A stretch of 64,000 bases of DNA, taken from the NCBI RefSeq assembly GCF_027460065.1, contig NZ_JAPYZZ010000001.1:1-64000 (forward strand), in the 5' to 3' direction. The first letter of the stretch is position 1; every line of letters starts with the position of its first letter. Position numbers and translations under genes: made by a program. The notes below the pieces were generated by a model, which saw only the letters and a program-made list of their open reading frames with translations, made no database searches and was not told the origin of the DNA. Shown one piece after another: positions 6,928 through 14,270 of the stretch. Origin of the DNA: Martinezella rhizogenes. GTDB taxonomy: Bacteria > Pseudomonadota > Alphaproteobacteria > Rhizobiales > Rhizobiaceae.

Positions 6928-9839
6928 CCTACAATAACCCTGCGCCGTGCCTGTCGAAACGTCTGGCGGCAATCGCACTGGCTGTGCCGTTTTTCCTGCT
7001 TTTCGTGCTTTTTGCCTCTCATTCCTACGCTTTCGAACCGGTGAAGATTTCCCGTGACGACACGGCTCTCGATCTTACCGCAACGACAGATATCTATGCC
7101 AATCAGGGCGAAGCCTTTCAGGTCTCAACCGCACCCGGCCCTGACGGTATCCGCCGCCGTATCGAAGTGCGCGCCAGTTCCGAAGACCATCAGGGTGACT
7201 GGGCGGTCTTTGCGCTTGCCAATGTCTCCGAAGAGCAGCTGGAGCGCGTGATCGTCGCGCCGCATTTCCGTCTGGTGAACTCCAAGCTGTTTTGGCCCGA
7301 CCTCGGCTCGCAGCGCATCATCGCCATCACGCCGAGTGAGGGCTTTGCACTCGACCGGCAGCCAAGCCCTGATGCCGACGTGTTCCGCATCACGCTCAAT
7401 CCCGGCTCCGTCATCACCTTTGTCGCCGAGCTTTCCACGCCGCAATTGCCGCAAATCTATCTCTGGGAACCGGAAGCCTACAAGGACACGATCAACGCGT
7501 TTACGCTCTATCGCGGCATCGTGCTCGGCATTGCCGGCCTACTGGCCGTGCTTTTGACCATCCTCTTCGTGGTCAAGGGCACTTCTGTTCTGCCGGCCTC
7601 CGCCGCACTCGCCTGGGCCGTTCTGGCCTATATCTGCGTCGATTTCGGCTTTCTTGAAAAGCTCATCACCGTCACCTCGAGCGATCAACGAATATGGAGG
7701 GCGGGCGCCGAAGTGGCGCTCGCCTCCAGCTTCGTGGTCTTCCTCTTCACCTATCTCAATCTCAACCGATGGCATGCGCATCTGGGTTATGCGACCTTTG
7801 CCTGGGTGGTGGGGCTGGCGCTGCTGTTCGGCGTGGCGATCTACGATCCGTCCGTTGCGTCAGGTATTGCCCGTGTCTCCTTTGCGCTGACGGCGACGGC
7901 CGGTATCGCGCTCATCATCTATCTCGGCTTCAACCGTTACGACCGGGCGATTTTGCTCGTGCCCTCCTGGGCACTCATTCTCGTCTGGCTGTTCGGCAGC
8001 TGGCTGACGGTGACGGGGCAACTGGACAATGACATCGTGCAGCCCGCGCTTGGCGGCGGGCTTGTGCTGATCGTGCTGCTGATCGGTTTCACCGTTATCC
8101 AGCATGCCTTTGCTGGCAGCGCCTATCAGCAGGGGCTGTTCTCCGATCTCGAGCGCCAATCGCTGGCGCTGACGGGCAGCGGCGATACCGTGTGGGACTG
8201 GGATGTGACGCGTGACCGCATCGTGACCACGCCCGACATTTCCAACCGGCTGGGGCTGGAACCCGGCACCATGCATGGTGCTGCGCGCAACTGGCTGCCA
8301 CGTCTGCACCCGGACGACCGCGACCGGTTCAAGGCGACGCTCGACGTGCTGCTCGACCATCGCAAGGGCCGCCTCAACCACGAATTCCGCATTCGCGCCG
8401 AAGACGGACATTTCCACTGGCTGCAAATCCGCGCCCGTCCGGTTCTCGGCTCCAACGGCGAAATCATCCGCTGCGTCGGCACCATCACCGACATAACCGA
8501 GCAGAAAAATTCGGTCGAGCGGCTATTGCAGGATGCGATGAACGACAATCTGACCGGGCTTCCGAACCGGCAGGTCTTCCTCGACCGTCTGCAATCGATC
8601 CTCAACCTGTCTCCCGACAGCGAGGGTGTGCGGCCAACCGTGATGGCGATCGATATCGACCGTTACAAGCTGGTCAACGATACGCTCGGCATTGCCGCGG
8701 GCGACAATATCCTCATCGCGCTGACCCGGCGTCTGCGCCGCCTGCTGAAACCACAGGATACGCTGGCGCGTCTCGGCGGTGATGAATTCGGCCTCATCCT
8801 CACCTCGGAGCGCGATCCGCAGCGGGTTGCCGATTTCGCCGATGCGGTGAACAAGGCGATCATGGTGCCGATCAATTTCGCCAATCGCGAAATCATCCTC
8901 ACCGCCTCCATCGGCCTCGTTTCTTGGATCGATCAGCAGGAAAGTGCCGCCGGTCTTTTGAGCGATGCGGAACTGGCCATGTACCGCGCCAAGCGCGCCG
9001 GCGGTAACCGCGTCGAGCCTTTCCGCCCCGCCTTCCGCACGTCCGGCACCGACCGGCTGCAGATGGAAAGCGATCTTCGTCGCGCCATCGAGCGCAAGGA
9101 GCTGTCGCTCGCCTATCAGCCGATCGTCAAGCTTGATGACGGCGAGTTGGCCGGTTTCGAGGCGCTGATGCGCTGGGAACATCCCAAGCGCGGCAATATT
9201 CCGCCGAGCGAGTTCATTCCGATAGCGGAGGCCTCCGGCCTGATCGAACCACTCGGCATGTTCGCACTGGAGCGCGCCGCGACCGACCTGATGGACTGGC
9301 AACATGCCATCGAGAAGATGCCGATCTTCATCTCCGTCAATATTTCCAGCGCGCAATTGCTGAACAACGAATTGTACAATGATGTGCGCGGCATGCTGAC
9401 CCGCACCCGCTGCAATCCGCAGCAGTTGAAGCTGGAGCTGACGGAATCCGTCGTGATGGAAAATCCGGAACAGGCGCGGCTGGTGCTTTCCAAACTCAAG
9501 GAAACGGGCCTCAGCCTCGCCATGGACGATTTCGGCACCGGCTATTCGTCGCTCGCCTATCTCACCCGTTTCCCCTTCGACACCATCAAGCTCGACAAGG
9601 CGCTGGTGGCCAATACCAGCGACAAGCGCAATGTGCTGTTGCGCTCGGTCATCGCCATGGCGCGGGCGCTCGACATGCAGGTGGTGGCGGAAGGCATTGA
9701 AACGCCTGAGGATGCGGCGGAACTGGCACGCATGAACTGCCATTTCGGCCAAAGCTTCCTGTTCGGCACGCCTGTCTCCGGCGATGCGGCGCTGAAGCTT
9801 CTGCGGGAACGGTTCCAGCCGACGAAGCGGGCTTCATAA
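6924..9839 (+). CDS. Membrane PAS-GGDEF-EAL c-di-GMP signalling protein
   Basis: 971 residues from the ATG overlapping the GNAT stop (an upstream in-frame ATG at 6855 would lie inside that gene). Order: signal peptide ending near 'SHSYAF'; a periplasmic beta-rich region of about 150 residues; a run of about seven membrane helices (about 190-410); a PAS fold ('VWDWDVTRDRIV', about 430-545); GGDEF domain with intact 'RLGGDEF' (about 615); EAL domain with 'FEALMRWEHP' (about 745), 'DDFGTGYSSL' and 'KLDK'. Both catalytic motifs look intact, so it may make and break c-di-GMP. The front end resembles 7TMR-DISM receptors; ligand unknown. Confidence 0.92.
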   Translation: MTYNNPAPCLSKRLAAIALAVPFFLLFVLFASHSYAFEPVKISRDDTALDLTATTDIYANQGEAFQVSTAPGPDGIRRRIEVRASSEDHQGDWAVFALANVSEEQLERVIVAPHFRLVNSKLFWPDLGSQRIIAITPSEGFALDRQPSPDADVFRITLNPGSVITFVAELSTPQLPQIYLWEPEAYKDTINAFTLYRGIVLGIAGLLAVLLTILFVVKGTSVLPASAALAWAVLAYICVDFGFLEKLITVTSSDQRIWRAGAEVALASSFVVFLFTYLNLNRWHAHLGYATFAWVVGLALLFGVAIYDPSVASGIARVSFALTATAGIALIIYLGFNRYDRAILLVPSWALILVWLFGSWLTVTGQLDNDIVQPALGGGLVLIVLLIGFTVIQHAFAGSAYQQGLFSDLERQSLALTGSGDTVWDWDVTRDRIVTTPDISNRLGLEPGTMHGAARNWLPRLHPDDRDRFKATLDVLLDHRKGRLNHEFRIRAEDGHFHWLQIRARPVLGSNGEIIRCVGTITDITEQKNSVERLLQDAMNDNLTGLPNRQVFLDRLQSILNLSPDSEGVRPTVMAIDIDRYKLVNDTLGIAAGDNILIALTRRLRRLLKPQDTLARLGGDEFGLILTSERDPQRVADFADAVNKAIMVPINFANREIILTASIGLVSWIDQQESAAGLLSDAELAMYRAKRAGGNRVEPFRPAFRTSGTDRLQMESDLRRAIERKELSLAYQPIVKLDDGELAGFEALMRWEHPKRGNIPPSEFIPIAEASGLIEPLGMFALERAATDLMDWQHAIEKMPIFISVNISSAQLLNNELYNDVRGMLTRTRCNPQQLKLELTESVVMENPEQARLVLSKLKETGLSLAMDDFGTGYSSLAYLTRFPFDTIKLDKALVANTSDKRNVLLRSVIAMARALDMQVVAEGIETPEDAAELARMNCHFGQSFLFGTPVSGDAALKLLRERFQPTKRAS

Positions 9840-9946
9840 GAGAGAGTGCGTCCTCTTCGGACAAACGCGACGTCATCCTCGGGCTTGTCCCGAGGATCTA
9901 ATCACGCATCCTAAAATGACCGTTGGCAGATCCTCGGGACAAGCCC

Positions 9947-10246
9947 ACTGTTGTCCGGCTTAAATTTGCGGACAAGGCACAAGACTCTCATTCGAATAGG
10001 CTTTCCGGATTTTCGCCTTAACCGGACACCAAAGAAGAGCGGCGTCGTCCGATGGGAAGGAAAGTCGTGCCAATTGCGCCGACGTCATCCTCGGGCCTGT
10101 CCCGAGGATCTGCCAACGTATTGATTTTATTCGACGTGGTTAGATCCTCGGCACAAGGCCGAGGATGACGTTGAGTGAATGTTCACCCTTCATCACCGAC
10201 TTCAAGGAGACTGCATTCTGCCCGGAAATTTAAACCGGACAGCAGT
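9947..10246. mobile_element. 300-bp non-coding insertion element (MITE-like)
   Basis: The ends are inverted copies: left begins ACTGTTGTCCGGCTTAAATT, the right end read inward begins ACTGCTGTCCGGTTTAAATT, with 22 of the terminal 25 bases matching. It is flanked by an 11-bp direct duplication (9936-9946 and 10247-10257). There is no transposase gene; it contains another palindromic repeat (10084-10169). These are the marks of a miniature element moved by a transposase elsewhere in the genome. A duplication of this size would suit an IS4-type enzyme, but the family is a guess. Confidence 0.8.
10084..10169. repeat. RIME-like repeat, copy 3, inside the 300-bp element
   Basis: A complete unit of 86 bp with arms 'GTCATCCTCGGGCCTGTCCC' and '...GGCCGAGGATGAC', nested inside the MITE-like element. 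The central part 'TTGATTTTATTCGACGTG' matches that of the copy at 43903 better than that of the copy it sits within. Confidence 0.8.
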
Positions 10247-10316
10247 GGGACAAGCCCGAGGATGACGAAAGAGAGAATATTCCCTCTCCTCAAAAGTCCT
10301 AGATCTCGCGCCATCT

Positions 10317-11411
10317 TCACTGAACCATCGCCGCCTGCGGCGCATCCACCGCCACCTTCCCATGCAAGAGGTCGTGAACGAACTCCATCTTCGCCACCAC
10401 CGGCGGCGTCAGCACGAAGGGATAAAGGTCCGCCTCCCCCATGCTGCGCTGGATGGAATTGATGGCGACGCTGAGCGGGATCCACGCCTTGACCAGTTGC
10501 GCGGCACTGCGGGCCCTATAAGGATCGAAGGTCACCTCGGCTGCCATTTCCTCATGTCCATCAGGATCGATCGCCACACCGAAGGCGCGCGCCGTCTCCA
10601 GCGTATCGACGATATGCAGATAATGGGCAAAACATTCGGCGAAATCCTCCCACGGGTGGACCGAGGCGTAGGAGCTGATGAAGTTCTCCTGCCAGTCTGG
10701 ACGCGGCCCGCCGTCGTAATTGCGCTGCAGGGCAGAGCCATAATCCTCGCGCTCGTCGCCGAAGACGGCGCGGCAGGCTTCCAGCCGGTTCGCGTCGCGC
10801 ACCAGCTTGTTCCAGATGAAATGCCCGACCTCGTGGCGGAAATGGCCGAGCATCGTGCGGTAGGGCTCATTCATATTGGCGCGCACCTGTTCGCGCGTCG
10901 CATCATCCGCTTCTGCGGCGCGGATGGCGATCAGGCCTTCGTCGTGGCCGGTCATGGCGGGAATGACGGAACCGTCCGGTGCCACCTCGTCCACCAGAAA
11001 GTCGAAGACGAGACCGCCGGCGGGATCAGCATCACGGTTGGGATGCGGCAGGCCAAGCCGCAGGATCGAATAAAAAAGATGTCGCTGCGCCTGGCTGATG
11101 CGGCGCCACTGCGCAATCCCCTGCTCCGTCGCTATGTCAGGCACGAGACGATTGTGGCTGCAGGCCGGACAAAAGGCGCTTTCGCTTTCCGCCGGCACCG
11201 ACCAGTTGCAGATGTCGTTCACCTCATTGGCGCAGAACCGCACCTGTTTTTCCGGCTCCGCGACGATCTGCCAATTCGGTTCACCTGCCGGCGCCAGCGC
11301 TTCCATGGAAAGCCGTTCCGGCACGAAGGCCAGACGATGGCCGCAGGAGACGCAGAAACGATTGTCGAAATGAACAGGCTGGCCGCAGGATGTGCAGGAA
11401 AAAAGCTTCAT
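10317..11411 (-). CDS. Zinc-ribbon putative zinc-dependent peptidase
   Basis: 364 residues from the ATG that gives 'MKLFSCTSCGQPVHF'; upstream in-frame codons lack a ribosome site. An N-terminal zinc ribbon (CTSC...CVSCG, residues 6-26) is followed by more paired cysteines ('FCANEVNDIC', 'FCPACSHN') and then a metallopeptidase-like domain with HExxH as 'HEVGH' in 'LGHFRHEVGHFIWNKL', plus 'DFAECFAHYLHI'. No signal peptide, so cytoplasmic. It matches the family annotated as putative zinc-binding metallo-peptidase; no substrate is known to me. Confidence 0.82.
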   Translation of the reverse strand: MKLFSCTSCGQPVHFDNRFCVSCGHRLAFVPERLSMEALAPAGEPNWQIVAEPEKQVRFCANEVNDICNWSVPAESESAFCPACSHNRLVPDIATEQGIAQWRRISQAQRHLFYSILRLGLPHPNRDADPAGGLVFDFLVDEVAPDGSVIPAMTGHDEGLIAIRAAEADDATREQVRANMNEPYRTMLGHFRHEVGHFIWNKLVRDANRLEACRAVFGDEREDYGSALQRNYDGGPRPDWQENFISSYASVHPWEDFAECFAHYLHIVDTLETARAFGVAIDPDGHEEMAAEVTFDPYRARSAAQLVKAWIPLSVAINSIQRSMGEADLYPFVLTPPVVAKMEFVHDLLHGKVAVDAPQAAMVQ

Positions 11412-11506
11412 GGATGAAACCCTCGCGATGGATCGGGAAGAAGGAAGACGTAAAATGCGAAGGCGACGACGTAGCGACCGGGTCGCCATGTTCCCTCACA
11501 CGACAA

Positions 11507-11534
11507 GAGCGCATGTGCGAGAACACATGCGCTC
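11507..11534 (-). terminator. Stem-loop after csbD-like gene
   Basis: An 11-bp perfect stem (11507-11517 with 11524-11534, 6-nt loop) lies 40 bp beyond the stop of the CsbD gene. On the minus strand it is followed by 'TTGTCG', so the U-tract is weak. Probably the transcript end or a stabilising 3' hairpin. Confidence 0.5.
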
Positions 11535-11575
11535 CAAGCGCCGCATCGTCTGAGGCGCAGTCCCGTCAGGCGGGA

Positions 11576-11767
11576 TTACATGCGGTCGACAGCGCCCTTG
11601 ACGGCATCCTTTGCCTTACCAACGGAGGTCTGCACCTTGCCCTTGGTCTCCTGGGCCGCACCCTTGGCGCGCAATTCATTGTTGCCCGTCGCTTCACCGA
11701 CGCTCTTCTTCACCTTGCCAGCAACTTCATTGGCTTTACCGGCGATCTTGTCAGATGTGCTACCCAT
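11576..11767 (-). CDS. CsbD-family stress protein
   Basis: 63 residues, highly charged and lysine-rich, with '[19 protein letters not shown]' at the start and a second similar heptad-like half ('[19 protein letters not shown]'), the two-part pattern of CsbD. These small proteins are induced by general stress in many bacteria; their action is unknown. The ATG has a good ribosome site (AGGGAGC). An EcfG-type promoter lies about 50 bp upstream (11819-11844), fitting a general-stress gene. Confidence 0.9.
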   Translation of the reverse strand: MGSTSDKIAGKANEVAGKVKKSVGEATGNNELRAKGAAQETKGKVQTSVGKAKDAVKGAVDRM

Positions 11768-11818
11768 ATTACTGCTCCCTAGTTGAGCCGTACTGTCTGT
11801 TCGGCTTTCCGGGTTAGT

Positions 11819-11844
11819 AACGTCAGGGGTCCGGATTTGGTTCC
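11819..11844 (-). promoter_or_regulatory. EcfG-type general stress promoter for csbD
   Basis: On the minus strand: GGAAC, 17 bases, CGTT. This is the consensus recognised by the ECF sigma factor EcfG/RpoE2 of the alphaproteobacterial general stress response (GGAAC-N16/17-CGTT). Transcription would start near 11810, giving a leader of about 40 nt. Confidence 0.75.
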
Positions 11845-11874
11845 AGCCAAAAACGACCGGGCACAGAAGTGGGC

Positions 11875-12480
11875 TCAGGCGTGCCCGGCATCCGTGGAGA
11901 GCATGCGCGCATCGACGCCCATCAGGGCCAGCGCCCGCTCATATTTATTGTCCAGGCCACGGTCGAAGATCAGGTCTTCCGAGGCCGGGCAATTCAGCCA
12001 GCCATTATTGGCGATCTCGTTTTCCAGCTGGCCCGGACCCCAGCCGGCATAACCGAGCATCATGGTCGCCTTTTGCGGGCCGCGGCCATTGGAAATGGCA
12101 CGGACGATATCGAGCGTCGCCGTCAGGGAAATATCATCGCTGACCGGAATGGAGGATTCACTCAGATAATCATCCGAATGCAGCACGAAACCGCGGCCGG
12201 ATTCGACCGGGCCGCCGCATTGGATCGGAAATTCACGGGTGCGGTTGGGCAGCATGATCGCGTCGTTGCTATCCACCAGTTTCAGATGCAGCAGAATGTC
12301 CGTGAAGGTGATCTGCTGCGGGCGGTTGATGATGAAACCCATGGCGCCGGCGTCCGAATGGGCGCAGATATAGATCACCGAACGGGCAAAATTGCCGTCG
12401 TCCAGCCCCGGCATCGCGATCAGGAACTGGCTGTCGAAAGAGCCACGTTCGCGTTTGTCCATCAGGGTTGAAAAGCTCAC
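11875..12480 (-). CDS. YqgE/AlgH family protein (UPF0301)
   Basis: 201 residues. The start chosen is GTG giving '[13 protein letters not shown]', because GGAGG sits 5 bp before it; longer starts at 12510 and 12558 lack this. Family hallmarks are '[19 protein letters not shown]', '[10 protein letters not shown]', '[14 protein letters not shown]' and '[15 protein letters not shown]'. A cytoplasmic protein of uncertain role; in pseudomonads AlgH affects alginate regulation. It is divergent from the DsbD-N gene. Confidence 0.93.
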   Translation of the reverse strand: MSFSTLMDKRERGSFDSQFLIAMPGLDDGNFARSVIYICAHSDAGAMGFIINRPQQITFTDILLHLKLVDSNDAIMLPNRTREFPIQCGGPVESGRGFVLHSDDYLSESSIPVSDDISLTATLDIVRAISNGRGPQKATMMLGYAGWGPGQLENEIANNGWLNCPASEDLIFDRGLDNKYERALALMGVDARMLSTDAGHA

Positions 12481-12641
12481 CGGCGCCTCCAGCAGACCGC
12501 ATTTCGTCATTGAACGAAAAACGGTATTCGCACTTCGACAAGGGACAGGATGCGACATAGTATGCGATCAATCAACCGAAAATGATGAACCGCACGAATT
12601 CGTAACTGGTCCGCAGGGCGATGTTGGGTTAGACGGGAAGC

Positions 12642-13490
12642 ATGAGCTCCAGTCTATTCTTTCGATTTTCACATCTTCGCCTCGCCGTCGTATTCGCCGC
12701 CCTTCTCGGTGGCGGGCAAGCCGCGCAGGCCGAAATTACCGATTGGGCAAGAAGCGAAGGCGGCCAGATGCGTGTGGCAAGCCTTGCCATGGATGCGGAC
12801 GGCGTGGTGCGCGGCGTGCTGCAGATCGAGCCGAAGGACGGTTGGATAACCTATTGGCGCGAGCCTGGAGAAGCCGGCATACCGCCGCAGATCACCCCCG
12901 ATCCGGCAAGCGGCGTCAGCCTGACCACCATGGCCTATCCCGTCCCGAAACTGATCGAGAACGGCGATATCACCGATATCGGTTATGACCACGCCGTCAG
13001 CCTTCCCTTTCAGCTAAAGGCCACCGACCCGGCGGCAAGCGGGACGATTGACCTCACCGCCTTCATCGGCGTGTGCCAGAATATCTGCATTCCCTTCGAG
13101 GCGAAATTTTCCATCAGCCGCGGCAATCCTACCGATGATGACAGCGAGGAACGCCGCCTTCTCGAAGAGGCGCGCGAGACCCTGCCCGAAGCGGCTTCCG
13201 ACGATTTCAAGGTCATCGATTTTCACATCACGCCCGACAAGACCATGCTCGGCGTGCAGCTGCAATTGCCGGAAAATGCACCCAGGGAGACCGAAATCTT
13301 CATCGCCGGTCCTTCCGGTTTTGCCTATTACGAACCGCAGAACCTGGTGCGCGACAAGCGTAAGCTCTCCTTCTACATGAACATCAAAGGCTTGCCGAAA
13401 ACCTATCAGGTACAGGGCAACAGCTGGCCCATCCTGGTCAAATCCGGCGACCGGGCGATGGAAACGGTTCTGAATTTTCCGAAGCCCTGA
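12642..13490 (+). CDS. Exported DsbD N-terminal-domain protein
   Basis: 282 residues with a signal peptide (cleavage near 'GGGQAAQAE'). The mature protein matches the DsbD N-terminal immunoglobulin-like thiol domain: 'GWITYWREPGEAGIPPQI' and 'FIGVCQNICIPFEAKF', whose CxxxC pair would be the reactive cysteines. DsbD normally continues into eight membrane helices and a thioredoxin domain; both are absent here, so this is a free periplasmic thiol carrier or a partner of a separate electron supplier. A peroxiredoxin gene follows after 97 bp. Confidence 0.85.
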   Translation: MSSSLFFRFSHLRLAVVFAALLGGGQAAQAEITDWARSEGGQMRVASLAMDADGVVRGVLQIEPKDGWITYWREPGEAGIPPQITPDPASGVSLTTMAYPVPKLIENGDITDIGYDHAVSLPFQLKATDPAASGTIDLTAFIGVCQNICIPFEAKFSISRGNPTDDDSEERRLLEEARETLPEAASDDFKVIDFHITPDKTMLGVQLQLPENAPRETEIFIAGPSGFAYYEPQNLVRDKRKLSFYMNIKGLPKTYQVQGNSWPILVKSGDRAMETVLNFPKP

Positions 13491-13587
13491 GCGGGCGGTT
13501 GGCAGTATTTGAATAGAAAACCGCATGACAGGTTTCATGTCCCTGCTCTATAGTCCGCCCGAACCGAACGGCCACAGGAGCACGGAC

Positions 13588-14073
13588 ATGACCATCAAGA
13601 TCGGCGAAAAACTGCCTTCCGCAACCTTCAAGGAAAAGACGGCCGATGGCCCGGTGGAAACCACCACGGATGCGCTTTTCGGCGGCAAGAAGGTGGTTCT
13701 CTTTGCCGTTCCCGGTGCTTTCACCCCCACCTGCTCGCTGAACCATCTGCCGGGCTATCTCGAAAACCGGGACGCCATTCTCGCCAAGGGCGTGGATGAT
13801 ATCGCCGTCGTCTCCGTCAATGACTGGCACGTCATGGGCGCCTGGGCGCAATCGTCGGGCGGCCATGGCAAAATTCACTTCCTTGCCGACTGGGACGCTT
13901 CCTTCACCAAGGCGCTCGGCCTCGATGCCGATCTTTCCGGCGGCGGTCTTGGTGTGCGCTCCAAGCGTTATTCAATGCTGGTGGAAGACGGCGTGGTGAA
14001 GTCGCTTAACGTCGAAGAGAACCCCGGCCAGGCGACCGTTTCGGCCGCCGCGGCGATGATCGAGCAACTTTAA
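13588..14073 (+). CDS. Peroxiredoxin (Prx5 type)
   Basis: 161 residues from the ATG with 'CAGGAG' upstream. The peroxidatic cysteine is in 'PGAFTPTCS' (C49), the Prx5/AhpE-type signature, followed by 'YLENRDAILAKGVDDIAVVSVND', 'MGAWAQ' and 'SKRYSMLVEDGVV'. No second conserved cysteine is visible, so it is probably a 1-Cys enzyme that needs glutathione or a thioredoxin for recycling. It reduces peroxides in the cytoplasm. Confidence 0.93.
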   Translation: MTIKIGEKLPSATFKEKTADGPVETTTDALFGGKKVVLFAVPGAFTPTCSLNHLPGYLENRDAILAKGVDDIAVVSVNDWHVMGAWAQSSGGHGKIHFLADWDASFTKALGLDADLSGGGLGVRSKRYSMLVEDGVVKSLNVEENPGQATVSAAAAMIEQL

Positions 14074-14270
14074 AAAGCTCGCCGAAGAATAAATATTTTC
14101 TCTTCGCTGAAAGCTAAGCAACCCGGTGGACAACCCGTCTGCCGGGATTGACGTTTTATACAAAGCCTCGCAAATTCGGCCTCACAATAACTCAAAACCT
14201 TTTCGACATTTCTTAAAAATACATTGCATAAGTTCATATATAAAAAATATTCTAATATTCTAAATATGAG

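Larger units (their letters stand above)
9872..10266. repeat. RIME-like repeat, copy 2, split by an insertion
   Basis: The left 75 bp of the unit run from 9872 to 9946 and end abruptly in 'GGGACAAGCCC'. The missing end ('GAGGATGAC') reappears at 10258-10266, directly after a second copy of 'GGGACAAGCCC' at 10247-10257. Removing the 300 bp between, plus one copy of the 11-bp duplicate, restores an unbroken repeat of the same length as the copies at 2520 and 43903. Confidence 0.85.

Noticed and set aside
14236..14265. Repeated TATTCTAA before the autotransporter as an iron (Irr/ICE) box
   Set aside because: The half-sites are direct rather than inverted and the spacing is wrong.
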